The position numbers and the translations under genes are program-made. A stretch of 64,000 bases of DNA from Halomonas sp. KAO (lineage in GTDB: Bacteria > Pseudomonadota > Gammaproteobacteria > Pseudomonadales > Halomonadaceae): NCBI RefSeq assembly GCF_015595025.1, contig NZ_JADNRL010000037.1:190619-254618 (forward strand), written 5' to 3'. Positions 1 through 9,766 of this stretch are shown here, piece by piece. Numbering within the stretch: the first letter of the stretch is position 1; each line of letters starts with the position of its first letter. Under the pieces are notes generated by a model. That model was not told where the DNA came from, made no database searches, and saw only the letters and a program-made list of their open reading frames with translations.

Positions 1-1939
1 GCCCCTCGGATGGAGCTCGCGGCCGCGGCAGCGCCAGGGTGATGCCGATATCGCCGTTCATCAGCCCCAGGCCGTAGTCGTTGCGGGTCACCAGCACCGG
101 CCGGCCGGGGTACCAGAGCCGCCGGCCGTTGCCGGTGTCGATCAACCCCTCCTTCTCCAGCGCGGTGCGGATGCGCTCGTTGAGCCCCTCCACGCCCCAG
201 GGGCCGCGGCGCAGGGCGCAGAGCAGCTGAAACTGGCCGTGGGCGGCCAGCACCGCGCGGGCCCAGTCATCCAGGGTCTCCCGGTCGATTTCACCGTTCG
301 TTTCCGCCGGTGGCGCGGTGTCTTTCATCGTCTCCAGATAGTGGCGATACCCCACCGGTGGCGGCAGCGGCTGGCCGCGCAGCCGGCGACCCTCGCCGGC
401 GCCGGGGAAGCCTTCGGCGTGACCCGAGACCACCAACCGTTCCAGGCGGCGGTCGTGGTCGGTGTCGAGCTTGAGGTGCGAGAGATCGGCGTAGCCGTGT
501 TCGAGCACGCGGCGAATGTCGGCGCGCTTCTGCCTGCCCGGTACATCTCGATTGACCGGGTCACGCCTGACCGGGGCACGCTTGACCGGGTCGCGATTGA
601 CCGCACCGGCGAGCTGGCCGATGCCGCTCTCGGCATCGAAGCGGTGACTGACCCGCAGCATGGCGATGGCCTGGTCCAGCGGCGCCCCAGCGGGGTCGAG
701 CATCTCCGTGGGCAGCACCTGGCCGGTGGCCTCGCTGAGCCAGTCGGCGGTAGCCGGCGTGTAGTGGCCACCCTCGGCCCGGGCACACAGATCGCCCAGC
801 ACCGAGCCGGCCTCGACCGAGGCGAGCTGGTCCTTGTCACCCAGCAGCACCAGGCGGGCACGGCGCGGCAGGGCGTCGAGCAGCGCGGCCATCATCTCCA
901 CATCGACCATGGAGGCCTCGTCCACCACCAGCACATCCAGCGGCAATGGATTACGCGCGTTGTGGCGGAAGTGGCGGGTATCGGGGCGCGAACCCAGCAG
1001 GCGGTGCAGGGTGGTGACCTCGGTGGGGACCGCTTGGCGAAGTCGCTCGCTGTTGTCCTGGGAGGACTGATGAGTCGCCGATAAATTGGGCTCCCACAGG
1101 GTGGCCAGGCCGTCCAGTCCCAGGGAGCTGACCTGCCCGGCGATGGACTCGTTGAGTCGCGCGGCGGCCTTGCCGGTGGGGGCGGCCAGGCGAATGCGCA
1201 GCGGGCGCTGGCCTTCGCTCAGGGCCAGGGCCTGCAGCAGGGTCAGCAGCTTGACCACGGTGGTGGTCTTGCCGGTGCCGGGCCCGCCGGTGATCACCGC
1301 GAAGGGCGAGCGGATGGCCAGGGCACAGGCGGCCTTCTGCCAGTCCAGGGTGTCGGATGACGGGAAGAGGGCGGCAAGCGCCTGGGAGAGCGTGCTGGTC
1401 TCTGCCGCATGGTGAGCATGATCGGTGCCCCCACCGGCGTCGCCCTCCAGGCGGGCGGCGATATGCTGCTGGATCGAGCGCTCATGATGCCAGTAGCGGC
1501 GCAGGTAGAGCCGAGTGCCCTCGAGCACCAGCGGGGTACTGCCGGGGCCGTCGCCGATGATCGTCGGGTGAGCGAGCGCCGTCAGCCAGTCGGCGAGGCT
1601 GAGCTCGGTGAGCAGCTGGCTGGGTCGAGGCGGTGGGTCCTCCAGGCTGTCGCCCTCCGGCGGCAGCGAGAGTGCCAGGTCGGGCTCGGCCAGGGTCTGG
1701 GTCAGGTCCAGGCAGACATGGCCGCGGCCGAGCTGGTGGCTGGCGAGTGCCGCGGCCAGCAGCAGCGGGGTGGGGGTGTCGGCCACCTCCCGGGCCAGGA
1801 AGGCGGCGAAGGCGCGGTCCAGGGCGCGCAGCCAGCCGCGATCCACCCAGCGGTCGAGCAGGGCGAACAGTGCTGCGGTGTCGTGCAGGGCCTCGGCGGT
1901 GGGTGAGAAATCGCTCACGGTGGACTCCCTGGACCTCAT
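1..1939 (-). CDS. recD: RecBCD enzyme subunit RecD (exodeoxyribonuclease V alpha), C-terminus cut by window edge
   Basis: 5'-3' helicase motor of the RecBCD recombination and DNA-repair complex. The frame is open from an ATG at 1939 to the left edge (about 646 codons), already longer than E. coli RecD (about 608 aa) without its end. A P-loop GGPGTGKTTT lies near residue 216, a Walker B-like VVDEASMVD follows, and a UvrD-like C-terminal region begins before the edge (RPVLVTRNDYGLGLMNGDIG). The start is fixed by an ATGA overlap with the recB stop (1936-1939). The order recC-recB-recD in one minus-strand unit is typical of Pseudomonas/Halomonas relatives. An odd in-frame 15-bp tandem repeat encodes a basic stretch around residues 445-465 (see separate entry). 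The family assignment is certain; the function of the extra repeat is unknown. Confidence 0.95.
   Translation of the reverse strand, partial: MRSRESTVSDFSPTAEALHDTAALFALLDRWVDRGWLRALDRAFAAFLAREVADTPTPLLLAAALASHQLGRGHVCLDLTQTLAEPDLALSLPPEGDSLEDPPPRPSQLLTELSLADWLTALAHPTIIGDGPGSTPLVLEGTRLYLRRYWHHERSIQQHIAARLEGDAGGGTDHAHHAAETSTLSQALAALFPSSDTLDWQKAACALAIRSPFAVITGGPGTGKTTTVVKLLTLLQALALSEGQRPLRIRLAAPTGKAAARLNESIAGQVSSLGLDGLATLWEPNLSATHQSSQDNSERLRQAVPTEVTTLHRLLGSRPDTRHFRHNARNPLPLDVLVVDEASMVDVEMMAALLDALPRRARLVLLGDKDQLASVEAGSVLGDLCARAEGGHYTPATADWLSEATGQVLPTEMLDPAGAPLDQAIAMLRVSHRFDAESGIGQLAGAVNRDPVKRAPVRRDPVNRDVPGRQKRADIRRVLEHGYADLSHLKLDTDHDRRLERLVVSGHAEGFPGAGEGRRLRGQPLPPPVGYRHYLETMKDTAPPAETNGEIDRETLDDWARAVLAAHGQFQLLCALRRGPWGVEGLNERIRTALEKEGLIDTGNGRRLWYPGRPVLVTRNDYGLGLMNGDIGITLALPRPRAPSEG
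549..603. repeat. In-frame 15-bp tandem repeat inside recD
   Basis: About 3.5 copies of a 15-bp unit that starts gaccggg(t/g)cacgc occur head to tail at 554-568, 569-583 and 584-598, with partial units on each side. On the coding strand they give a repeating five-residue pattern (R/K-D/A-P-V-N/K/R), which makes a proline-rich, basic stretch. Because the unit is a multiple of three, copy-number change would not break the frame. It reads like a slippage-prone linker rather than a conserved RecD element. Confidence 0.8.
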
Positions 1940-4900
1940 GGCTGTGCCTCCGGGGTGGTAGCGTCGGCGTCACGAAACAGGGCATCGAGCGCCTCGATCA
2001 GCTGGCGTGGCGGACGTTCGCGATGCACGCCGCGGGAGGGGGCATGCTGGCCGCGCAGGAATACGTAGAGCGCCCCGCCCAGATGACGGTCGATATCGTA
2101 GTTCGGCAGGCGTGCCCTGAGCAGTCGATGCAGGGCCAGCAGGTAGAGGCAGTACTGCAGGTCGTAGCGCCGCTCGAGCACCGCATCGCGCATGGCCGCC
2201 TCGGAGTAGGCCTCGTCGTCACGGCCCAGGTGGTTGGACTTCCAGTCCAGCACGTAGAAACGCCCCTCGTGTTCCACCACCAGGTCGATAAAGCCCTTGA
2301 GCATGCCATTGAGACGGTCGCGCTCCAGTGCCGGGCGTGCCGCGCCGCCCAGGGTGTGAGTGCTGACCAGCGCGTCCAGACGCGTGGTATCGACCCTGTG
2401 CGCGGCGAACCAGAACTCCAGCTCCACCTGGTAGCGAGTGCTCTCCAGCCGGTCGAGGCGCAGTGGCGCCACCGGGCCTTCGGGGGCGTTCGGCACCGGC
2501 AGCTCGCTTGCCAGCAGGCCGCGCAGCCAGGCCTGCAGCGCCGGGATGCGATCGCGCCAGCCACGCAGGTTGGCGCGCCGCGCCAGGGTGTCGTCCAGCC
2601 GCACGGGCTCGGCGGCCAGTCGCGAGAAGCCCTCCTGGCCGGCCCACTCCAGCAGGCCGTGCAGGAAGGTCCCCGCCGCCGGGCCCCGCGGGAAACGGTG
2701 AATGGAACGATCTGCGCTTGGCCATACGGCGTTGATATCTTGCTCGAAATGCTCATTTAACGGCGTGTGAACTCCGCCTTCTCGCAAGATATCGCCTTGT
2801 CTGGCCTTCGCTCGATGGCGTTCCATGTCTGGCGCCACCCTGTCGCTGGGCTCGTCGCGCAACTCCCGGGCGGTGGCCTCCAGAGCGGTTTCGGGCTCTA
2901 TCAACAGTGCCGTTTCGGGTTCTTCCAGAAGAGCGGACTCCTCCTCCCCACCGCCGATGCGTCCGCTGCCCATCTGTAATGCGGAATAGCTGGCGATCCA
3001 CCAGTGCTCCCGGGCTCGACGAACGGGGCTCAGGGCCTCGCGCAGGGGCGCATCGCTGGTCTCGAGAGCCACCACCCGGTTGTCGGCCTCGGGGGCCGGC
3101 AGCACCTGTAGCTCCGTCTCCTTCGCCCCCTGGGCAAGGGGGAAGAGGGCCTCGAGCAGTCCATCCGTCGCGGGTGGCGAGAGCGGCGCCCCGGCGGTCA
3201 GTACCTGGCCGATGGCGCTGCGCTCCAGCTCCTTGAGCGGCGCGAGGCCCAGCCAGGTGGCATGCCGCGCACGGGTCAGGGCCACATAGAGCTTGCGCAG
3301 GTCCTCGCCCAGACGCTCGTCGTCGGCGCGTGCCAGCACGGTTTCGTCGGGCTCCAGGGAGAGCCGGGGGCGCCCCGCCTCGTCATGCCAGGTCAGCGGC
3401 AGGTCGCTGGCCTTCTTCGCCCGGAAGGCGCAGATAAAGGGCAGGAAGACCAGCGGGTACTCCAGCCCCTTGGACTTGTGGATGGTGATCACCTGGACCA
3501 GGTCGGCGTCACTCTCCAGGCGCAGCCGGTGGCTATCCGCCTGGGCCGGCGGCTGGGCACGGGCCTCGCCGAGGTGGCGGAGCAGGGCGTGCTCGCCGTC
3601 CAGTTCGGCACTGGCCTGCTGGAGCAGTTCGCCCAGGTGGAGAAGGTCGGTGAGGTGGCGTTCGCCGCTGGTACTCTTCAGCAGCCGGGTGGGCACGCCG
3701 AAGTCGGCCAGCAGCCGATGCAGCATGGGCAGCACCCCCTGGCGCTGCCACTGGCGTTGATAGGCCCGGAACTGCAGGACGCGCTCCTCCCAGACCAGCT
3801 CGTCGTGCTGCAGGGCATCGAGTGCGGCGAGGCTCATGCCCAGGCTGGGCATGGCGAGCGCCGCATGCAGGCGGCGCTCGCTGTCGGGCTCGGCGCAGGC
3901 GGCCAGCCATATCTCCAGCTCCAGGGCCGCGGGCGTCTCGAACACGCCCTCCTTGTCGGAGAGATAGACGCTCTTGATGCCGCGCTCGAGCAAGGCATCG
4001 CGGATCGCCCTGGCCTCGCCGGCGTTGTTGACCAGCACCGCCAGATCCGAGGGCGCCAGCGCTCTGAATGGCTCGCCGGGCTCGCTGAAACCGGTGCGCC
4101 CGGCCTGTCCCTCGCGCAGCAGTTCGGCCATATGGGTGGCACAGCGCGCCGCCATCTCCTCGAAGTAGGCACCCTTGGCGATACCCTCTTCGGCGGCACC
4201 GTCCTCGGTGGGTAGATGCCAGAGCGTCATCGCGGGCACCGGGGCCCCCTCGCGGGTCAGCACATCCTTCCTGCCCTTGGCGGCGACCGGCAGGAACGGC
4301 ACGGGGTTGTCGCCTTCGGTCGAGCGAAACAGGAAGGCGCCGCGCCCGGCCGGGTGCGACTCGGCGAACCGAAACACCCGGTTGACGGCCGCCACCATCG
4401 CCTCGGCCGATCGGAAGTTGGTGCCCAGGGTGACATGGCGGCCGGCGGTGTCGCGGCGGGCCTGCAGGTAGGTGTGGATATCGGCGCCGCGGAAGGCGTA
4501 GATCGCCTGCTTGGGATCGCCGATCAGCAGGATGCCGCTGGGGGTATCGGGGTCCGGCTCCGCCGCGAGCCGATAGACATGGTCGAACAGCCGGTACTGC
4601 ACCGGGTCGGTGTCCTGGAACTCGTCCACCAGCGCCACCGGGAACTGGCGCCGCACATGGGTGGCCAGGGCCTCGCCGGAGGGGCCGGCAAAGGCGACAT
4701 CGAGACGCTCGAGCAGGTCATCGGGGCCGAGTTCGGCGCGACGCTGCTGTACCCGCCGGCGACGCTCGTTCATCCAGCGTACGGCGTGGGCCAGCAGGTC
4801 GGCATGGGCATCGGGCAGGGCCTGGAGCCGGTCGGGCAGTTCGGCGATGGCCTGCAGGGCGGGGTGGTCCAGGGGCGCGCCGTCCTTCCAGATCTCGGCG

Positions 4901-6030
4901 ATGCCCTCCGGGGTCAGGCGCTTCCAGGCGGCGTCGGTCAGTGCCGGGGTGTCGAGTTCGGGGTCGTTGACCCAGTCGCGCAGGGCGCCCAGCCAGTTGG
5001 CGCGGCTTTTGCTGTTGAGCTTGCGCTGATCGAAGGCCTTGCCGGCGGCGGCTGTCTCCAGGGCCTCGTCGAGCTCATCGAGCCAGGCGGGCCAGGGCGC
5101 CTTGAGCTCGCCCAGCACTCGCCTGCGTTCTGCCTGCATGCTGGCCAGCGCCCCGGCGGGGGACGGGGCATCGTGGAGCAGGTCGGCGTCGCCCTGCAGG
5201 CGGCGTACGTCCTCGGCCAGGGCGTCGGGGCTCTCCCAGTAGCGGCTGACGACCGCCAGGGCCTCGGCATCCAGGGCGTAGTAGAAGCTGCGCCAGTAGT
5301 CCCGGGCAACCTCGAGCTCGAGTTCCGACTGGTCGAGGTTCATCTCCAGGGAGAAGAGACTGCCGCTCTCGAAGGCGTGCTCGCGCAGCATGCGGTGGCA
5401 CCAGGAGTGGATGGTGGAGACGGCGGCCTCGTCCATCCACTCGGCGGCCAGCTGCAGGCGCCGAGCGCAGGCGGGCCAGCGCTCCCGGGGGTAGCTGTCG
5501 CGCAGGGCCAGCAGCGGGTCGCTCGAGGGACCGGAGTCAGCGGGGGAATTATCCACTGCCGGTTCGTCGAAAAGGTCCCTTGCCATGGACGGGGCTTTCC
5601 CTGAGGCAGGCCTCTGCGGAGGCGCTGTGAACCCCTCCCTGGGCGCTACCGATGCCGTCCCTGGCATAGGACCTCCGCGACGACCTGCCCCAGGCGCCCC
5701 TTCGGTGGCTTCTTCTACTGCCTTACTGAAATTGGACGGAGCTTCCGATTGAAACACCTCGGCGGCTTCCACCAGCCGAGCACGGATGCGGTCGCGCAGC
5801 TCCCGGGTGGCGGCGTTGGTAAAGGTGACCACCAGAATCTCCGGCGGGGTAAGGGCGCGGGGGAAGCTAAGGGTGTCGGTCTCGTCCCGCGGGCCCAGTA
5901 CCAGGCGCACGTAGAGCAGGGCGATGGTGAAGGTCTTGCCGGTGCCGGCGCTGGCCTCGATCAGCCGGCTGCCGGTGAGCGGCAGGTGGATCGGGTCCAG
6001 GGTCGGGGGCGTCTGGTCCTGTGGGGTCAT
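1936..6030 (-). CDS. recB: RecBCD enzyme subunit RecB (3'-5' helicase and nuclease)
   Basis: 3'-5' helicase plus the only nuclease of RecBCD. The protein is 1364 aa from ATG 6030, the start chosen because this ATG overlaps the recC stop (ATGA, 6027-6030); an in-frame upstream start at 6183 would lie deep inside recC. Walker A is at residues 26-34 (ASAGTGKTF, Lys32). The C-terminal nuclease shows GTFLHGLLEW and FIDLVVEHEGRFYVLDWKSN, with the Asp-x-Lys catalytic signature. E. coli RecB is 1180 aa; the excess comes from two low-complexity insertions. One (about residues 94-170) sits before the conserved WMDEAAVSTIHSW segment and holds a 102-bp palindromic element. The other (about residues 1020-1110) lies in the helicase-nuclease linker and has a repeated EPETAL. 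The stop overlaps the recD start. Confidence 0.96.
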   Translation of the reverse strand: MTPQDQTPPTLDPIHLPLTGSRLIEASAGTGKTFTIALLYVRLVLGPRDETDTLSFPRALTPPEILVVTFTNAATRELRDRIRARLVEAAEVFQSEAPSNFSKAVEEATEGAPGAGRRGGPMPGTASVAPREGFTAPPQRPASGKAPSMARDLFDEPAVDNSPADSGPSSDPLLALRDSYPRERWPACARRLQLAAEWMDEAAVSTIHSWCHRMLREHAFESGSLFSLEMNLDQSELELEVARDYWRSFYYALDAEALAVVSRYWESPDALAEDVRRLQGDADLLHDAPSPAGALASMQAERRRVLGELKAPWPAWLDELDEALETAAAGKAFDQRKLNSKSRANWLGALRDWVNDPELDTPALTDAAWKRLTPEGIAEIWKDGAPLDHPALQAIAELPDRLQALPDAHADLLAHAVRWMNERRRRVQQRRAELGPDDLLERLDVAFAGPSGEALATHVRRQFPVALVDEFQDTDPVQYRLFDHVYRLAAEPDPDTPSGILLIGDPKQAIYAFRGADIHTYLQARRDTAGRHVTLGTNFRSAEAMVAAVNRVFRFAESHPAGRGAFLFRSTEGDNPVPFLPVAAKGRKDVLTREGAPVPAMTLWHLPTEDGAAEEGIAKGAYFEEMAARCATHMAELLREGQAGRTGFSEPGEPFRALAPSDLAVLVNNAGEARAIRDALLERGIKSVYLSDKEGVFETPAALELEIWLAACAEPDSERRLHAALAMPSLGMSLAALDALQHDELVWEERVLQFRAYQRQWQRQGVLPMLHRLLADFGVPTRLLKSTSGERHLTDLLHLGELLQQASAELDGEHALLRHLGEARAQPPAQADSHRLRLESDADLVQVITIHKSKGLEYPLVFLPFICAFRAKKASDLPLTWHDEAGRPRLSLEPDETVLARADDERLGEDLRKLYVALTRARHATWLGLAPLKELERSAIGQVLTAGAPLSPPATDGLLEALFPLAQGAKETELQVLPAPEADNRVVALETSDAPLREALSPVRRAREHWWIASYSALQMGSGRIGGGEEESALLEEPETALLIEPETALEATARELRDEPSDRVAPDMERHRAKARQGDILREGGVHTPLNEHFEQDINAVWPSADRSIHRFPRGPAAGTFLHGLLEWAGQEGFSRLAAEPVRLDDTLARRANLRGWRDRIPALQAWLRGLLASELPVPNAPEGPVAPLRLDRLESTRYQVELEFWFAAHRVDTTRLDALVSTHTLGGAARPALERDRLNGMLKGFIDLVVEHEGRFYVLDWKSNHLGRDDEAYSEAAMRDAVLERRYDLQYCLYLLALHRLLRARLPNYDIDRHLGGALYVFLRGQHAPSRGVHRERPPRQLIEALDALFRDADATTPEAQP
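5573..5674. repeat. 102-bp imperfect palindromic element inserted in frame in recB
   Basis: The ends form an imperfect inverted repeat of about 20 bp: aggtcccttgccatggacgg at 5573-5592 against the complement of 5655-5674, with about four mismatches. A smaller hairpin, gcctc-tgcg-gaggc, lies inside. The length is 102 bp, exactly 34 codons, and the recB frame stays open across it. The encoded stretch (coding-strand Pro-Met-Pro-Gly-Thr... to ...Met-Ala-Arg-Asp-Leu) falls in the non-conserved insertion of RecB. I read it as a REP/MITE-like element captured by the gene; no second copy is in the window, so mobility is inferred only from its structure. Confidence 0.6.
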
Positions 6031-9000
6031 GTCCTGTCTCCCTTGCCCTTTCCGGTGCTTCCCCTGGTGCTCTTCCCTTTCGGCTTCTTCACCGCATGTA
6101 GCAACGGGGCGTAGAGCGCCTCGGCCAGCTCGGCGAAGCCGCCGGCCTCCGTCGAGTGCAGCATGATCTCCAGCTGTGGCCACTGGCGCATCAGGTAGGC
6201 GTCGCGGCCGCGCTCGCCATGGTCATTGTTGAAGCCACTGCCGTAGTAGGCGGTGACGAGGGCTCTCCAGGCCTTGTCATCCTCCGCGCCTGCCTCGCCG
6301 GCGAGGCAGTGTTGCATGGCCTGGGGCGTGCCGCCCTTCTCGAGCCAGGCGAAGGCGGCATCCCGGGCCAGCGGCAGGGGCGTGGCCATGCCGTGCTGCC
6401 AGGCGGCGACGATGATCGCCAGGTGCGCGCGGGCCTCCTCGGCGGGCAGCGGAGCGAGGGTGCCACCACCGGCGCGGGAGAGCAGCCGGGTGGTCATGGG
6501 CCCTTCCAGCTGGCCGGCGAGATGGGCGACCCAGGGGGTGAGCCAGTGCTTCCAGTGGTACCTGCCCTTGTTGACAAGGCTGCTGGTGGTAAGCAGCACA
6601 CGGCAGCGCTCCATGGCATCGTTGACCCGCAGCTCGCCCAGCCAGTCCTCCAGTACCGGCGTGTCGCCCGGTGTCTCCCGGAGGTCGAGGGAGATGTCCA
6701 GCGGCTCCTGCATGGCGTGGGGCCACTCCTCGAGCACCTGACGATATTCGGAGAAGAGACTCTCCATGGGCTCGACGAGCTCGTCACGCATGCGCTCGGC
6801 GAAGCCGCCCATGGCCAGGCGCCCCTCGCGCTCCAGACGCTCCAGGGTGGCCAGCATGGCGGGTTCATGGGGCTCGCCGGCCTCCACCGCCGCGCGGCTC
6901 GCCTCGATCAGGGCATTCTGCAGCTGCCAGCGATCGAGGCCGTCCAGGGTGAAGGGTTCGCTGTCGAGGGACTCGGTGGCCTCGGTGTCGAGATGGACCT
7001 TGAGGCGAGTGTTGTAGAAGGCCTCCACCGGCGCCTTGAGGAAGTTGCCCAGCTGGGCCAGGGTCAGCGGGTTCTCCTGGCGGAATGGCGCCAGCGGTGT
7101 CGCCATGGTCGAGTCGGCCTCGGACTCGGCGTCGGGGCGATGCAGCTCGCGCCACTCGTGGGCGTAGGTGGCAAGACCCGAGCCCTCTCCACCGGTGCCC
7201 GGTGCCGCACCCCGGAAATAGTCGATGCTGAAGGGTTGCAGCGGGTGTTCGGTGGTCAGCGCGGCCAGCAGGGCGTTGCCGTTGGCCTCGTCCTCGCTTC
7301 CGGCCAGGCGCCAGCCCCGGGCGAGGTGATCGCGCAGCTGACCGAGCAGCACCGAGGGGGGCTGCTCCGTGTTGTCGATGATGCTGCGTCCCACCCAGCT
7401 GATGCTCAGCCGATCGCGGGCCGAGAGCAGCGCCTCGAGGAACAGGTAGCGGTCGTCCTCGCGGCGCGAGCGGTCGCCGGGACGGTAGTCCTGAGCCATC
7501 AGGTCGATATCCAGCGGGCGCTGCACCCGCGGGTAGTCGGCATCGTTCATGCCCAGCAGGCAGACGTGGCGGAAGGGGATGGCGCGCATCGGCATCAGGG
7601 TGGCGATGTTCACCGCCCCGGCCAGGAAGCGCTGCGAGAGGCTCGCCTCGTCGATCTGGGCAAGCCAGTGCTCGCGCACCACCGAGAGCGGCAGGGGTTC
7701 GCTGAGCTCGGCCTCCTCGGCGCTCTCTTGCCAGCTTTCCAGTGCCTGCTCGAGCCGGGTCAGCGCCATCAGGTCCTGGTCCGAGTCGGCCAGGAAACAG
7801 GCCTCCAGCAGGCCGCGCAGCCGCTCGCCCCAGGTGGCCACATCACAGGGCTCGGCCAGGGTGCGCCACTGGGTTTCCAGGGTATCGACAAGGTCAATCA
7901 GCGGGCCGGCCAGAGCCGCCTCCAGGCCGCCGATATCGTCATAGGGTTCCACGTCCTGCCAGGGCCCCTCGGCGGCGGCGCCTACCGCATAGCCGAGCAG
8001 CAGCCGGCGCAGGCCGAAGGACCAGGTGTTGGCGGTGAGGCCCTCCGGCAGGTCGAGGCTCTGGCGCTGATGGGCGTCGAGCCCCCAGCGAATGCCGGCA
8101 CCCTCGATCCAGCGGCGCAGGGTGGGCAGGCCACTCTCCGGAATGCCGAAACGCGCACGCAGCGCCGGCACCTCCAGCAGGTCGAGCAGGTCGCTTACCG
8201 AGAGTCGCAGCTCCGGCAGGCGCAGCAGCGATTCCAGGGCGATCAGCAGCGGCAGGCGGTGGCGGCTGGCCTGGTCGGATAGGGTGAAGGGGATATGGCG
8301 CGGATCGTCGGCGTCGAGGCGGCCGAATACCGCCTGCACCGCGGCGGCGTACTGGTCCACGTCGGGCACCATCACCAGGATGTCGCGGGGCTTGAGGGTC
8401 GGGTCCTCGCTGAAGGCGGCGAGCAGCTGGTCGTGAAGGATCTCCACCTCACGCAGGGCGCTGTGGGCCACCTGAAAGCGCAGCGAACGGTCGTGGGCCG
8501 GGTCCACCGCCGGCCAGGTGTCGCGGGTCTCCTGGAGGGGGCGCAGCTCGAGGATATCGTCCTGCAGCTGGCGAAGCAGGCCGGGGTTCATCTCCGGGGA
8601 GGCCGCCGCTGCCTCGCTCTCGCCCAGGGGGGATTCGAACAGGTCGATGCGCAGCGACTCGCCCTCGAACAGACGACGATAGGCCTGGGCCTCGTCGAAC
8701 TCATCCAGCAGGCGCAGGTAGTCGCGGCCCTGCTTGCCCCAGGCGGCCAGCAGAGGCTGGGCATGCAGATGCAGCTCGGTCTCGGCCAGGTCCGCCGGCA
8801 TGCCGGGGCGCCGCTGCTGGCGCCGGCGCTCCGCCCGAAGGAGGTCCTTGTGCTCGATGATATCCGCCCAGTAGTGGCGGCAGGGGTTGTGCACGCAGAG
8901 CAGCACCTGGCTGACCCGCGCCATGGCGGCCAGCGCCTCTAGGGTCTGGGCGGGCAGCGAGGAGATGCCGAAGACGATGACCCGGCGGGGCAGGCCGTGA

Positions 9001-9719
9001 GGACGATGCGTTGTGTCGAGCTCCCGGCATGCCGCCAGAAAGCGTTCGTGCACCGCCGCGCGGCTCGAGGCGAGGCCCGCCTCACCATGGGCCCTGGCGA
9101 TATCGTCGCGCAGCACCCGCCACAGCTCGGCCTGCCAGCACTGCTCCTCGGCGAGGGGGCGCGCCTCGCCCCGGGCGGAGATCAGCACATCCTCCCCCTT
9201 CGCCCAGGCGGCGAGCCAGTCGGCGCGATAGACCTGGTACTGGTCGAAGAGGTCCGCCAGGCGCTCGGCGAGCTGATGGCGCTTGCGCAGGTCATCGTCG
9301 CCTTCCAGGAAGCGTGCCAGGGGAGCGAAGGTGGAGGAGTCGAGCAGGGTCGGCAGCAGCCGCATCAGCCGCCACGCCAGGCGCGGCTTGTCGAAGGGGG
9401 AGACCGGGGGCACGGCGTCTTCGCCTTCTCGTTGGGAGAGCACGGCCCGGTAGGCCTGCCACAGGAAGCGCGCGGGCAGGGTCACGTCCAGGGCCGCGGC
9501 GATCCCGGCGCCACCCTGGTCGCGGTCCTCGGCGAGCGCCAGCTTCAGCCACTGGCTGATGCCGTTGCTCTGCACCAGGATCGTCTCGTTCTCCAGTGGC
9601 GCGAGCGGGTGGCGGCGCATCCATTCGACCGCCAGGCCCCGCAGGGCCTCCAGGCGGTTGCCATGGATCACCATGAACCCGGGAGTAAGCTCGGTTTCCT
9701 GGGAGAGGCATGAGGGCAT
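6027..9719 (-). CDS. recC: RecBCD enzyme subunit RecC
   Basis: Chi-recognition and structural subunit of RecBCD. The 1230-aa protein begins with PGFMVIHGNRLEALRGL and continues with the conserved LENETILVQSNGISQWLKLALAE, the hallmark N-terminus of proteobacterial RecC (an inactivated helicase fold). It is somewhat longer than E. coli RecC (1122 aa). The start at 9719 has GAAGGA six bases upstream; an internal ATG at MVIHGN is a possible alternative. It is the first gene of recCBD and overlaps recB by 4 bp. The last residues are Lys/Gly-rich (KKPKGKSTRGSTGKGKGD), a basic tail. High confidence. Confidence 0.95.
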   Translation of the reverse strand: MPSCLSQETELTPGFMVIHGNRLEALRGLAVEWMRRHPLAPLENETILVQSNGISQWLKLALAEDRDQGGAGIAAALDVTLPARFLWQAYRAVLSQREGEDAVPPVSPFDKPRLAWRLMRLLPTLLDSSTFAPLARFLEGDDDLRKRHQLAERLADLFDQYQVYRADWLAAWAKGEDVLISARGEARPLAEEQCWQAELWRVLRDDIARAHGEAGLASSRAAVHERFLAACRELDTTHRPHGLPRRVIVFGISSLPAQTLEALAAMARVSQVLLCVHNPCRHYWADIIEHKDLLRAERRRQQRRPGMPADLAETELHLHAQPLLAAWGKQGRDYLRLLDEFDEAQAYRRLFEGESLRIDLFESPLGESEAAAASPEMNPGLLRQLQDDILELRPLQETRDTWPAVDPAHDRSLRFQVAHSALREVEILHDQLLAAFSEDPTLKPRDILVMVPDVDQYAAAVQAVFGRLDADDPRHIPFTLSDQASRHRLPLLIALESLLRLPELRLSVSDLLDLLEVPALRARFGIPESGLPTLRRWIEGAGIRWGLDAHQRQSLDLPEGLTANTWSFGLRRLLLGYAVGAAAEGPWQDVEPYDDIGGLEAALAGPLIDLVDTLETQWRTLAEPCDVATWGERLRGLLEACFLADSDQDLMALTRLEQALESWQESAEEAELSEPLPLSVVREHWLAQIDEASLSQRFLAGAVNIATLMPMRAIPFRHVCLLGMNDADYPRVQRPLDIDLMAQDYRPGDRSRREDDRYLFLEALLSARDRLSISWVGRSIIDNTEQPPSVLLGQLRDHLARGWRLAGSEDEANGNALLAALTTEHPLQPFSIDYFRGAAPGTGGEGSGLATYAHEWRELHRPDAESEADSTMATPLAPFRQENPLTLAQLGNFLKAPVEAFYNTRLKVHLDTEATESLDSEPFTLDGLDRWQLQNALIEASRAAVEAGEPHEPAMLATLERLEREGRLAMGGFAERMRDELVEPMESLFSEYRQVLEEWPHAMQEPLDISLDLRETPGDTPVLEDWLGELRVNDAMERCRVLLTTSSLVNKGRYHWKHWLTPWVAHLAGQLEGPMTTRLLSRAGGGTLAPLPAEEARAHLAIIVAAWQHGMATPLPLARDAAFAWLEKGGTPQAMQHCLAGEAGAEDDKAWRALVTAYYGSGFNNDHGERGRDAYLMRQWPQLEIMLHSTEAGGFAELAEALYAPLLHAVKKPKGKSTRGSTGKGKGDRT

Positions 9720-9766
9720 GGCGAGTCCTTCGCAACGATAGGCGGACCCTCATGGTGCCGTAAATC

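Noticed and set aside
549-603. CRISPR-like array in recD
   Set aside because: The 15-bp units are contiguous with no spacers and are translated.
6031-6183. 51-residue N-terminal extension of RecB
   Set aside because: It lies inside recC in another frame and has no family similarity; the ATGA junction fixes the start.
6156-8282. 708-codon plus-strand ORF antisense to recC
   Set aside because: It is a product of high GC on the strand opposite recC; the translation is Gly/Gln/Leu-rich without any domain, and recC is unambiguous.
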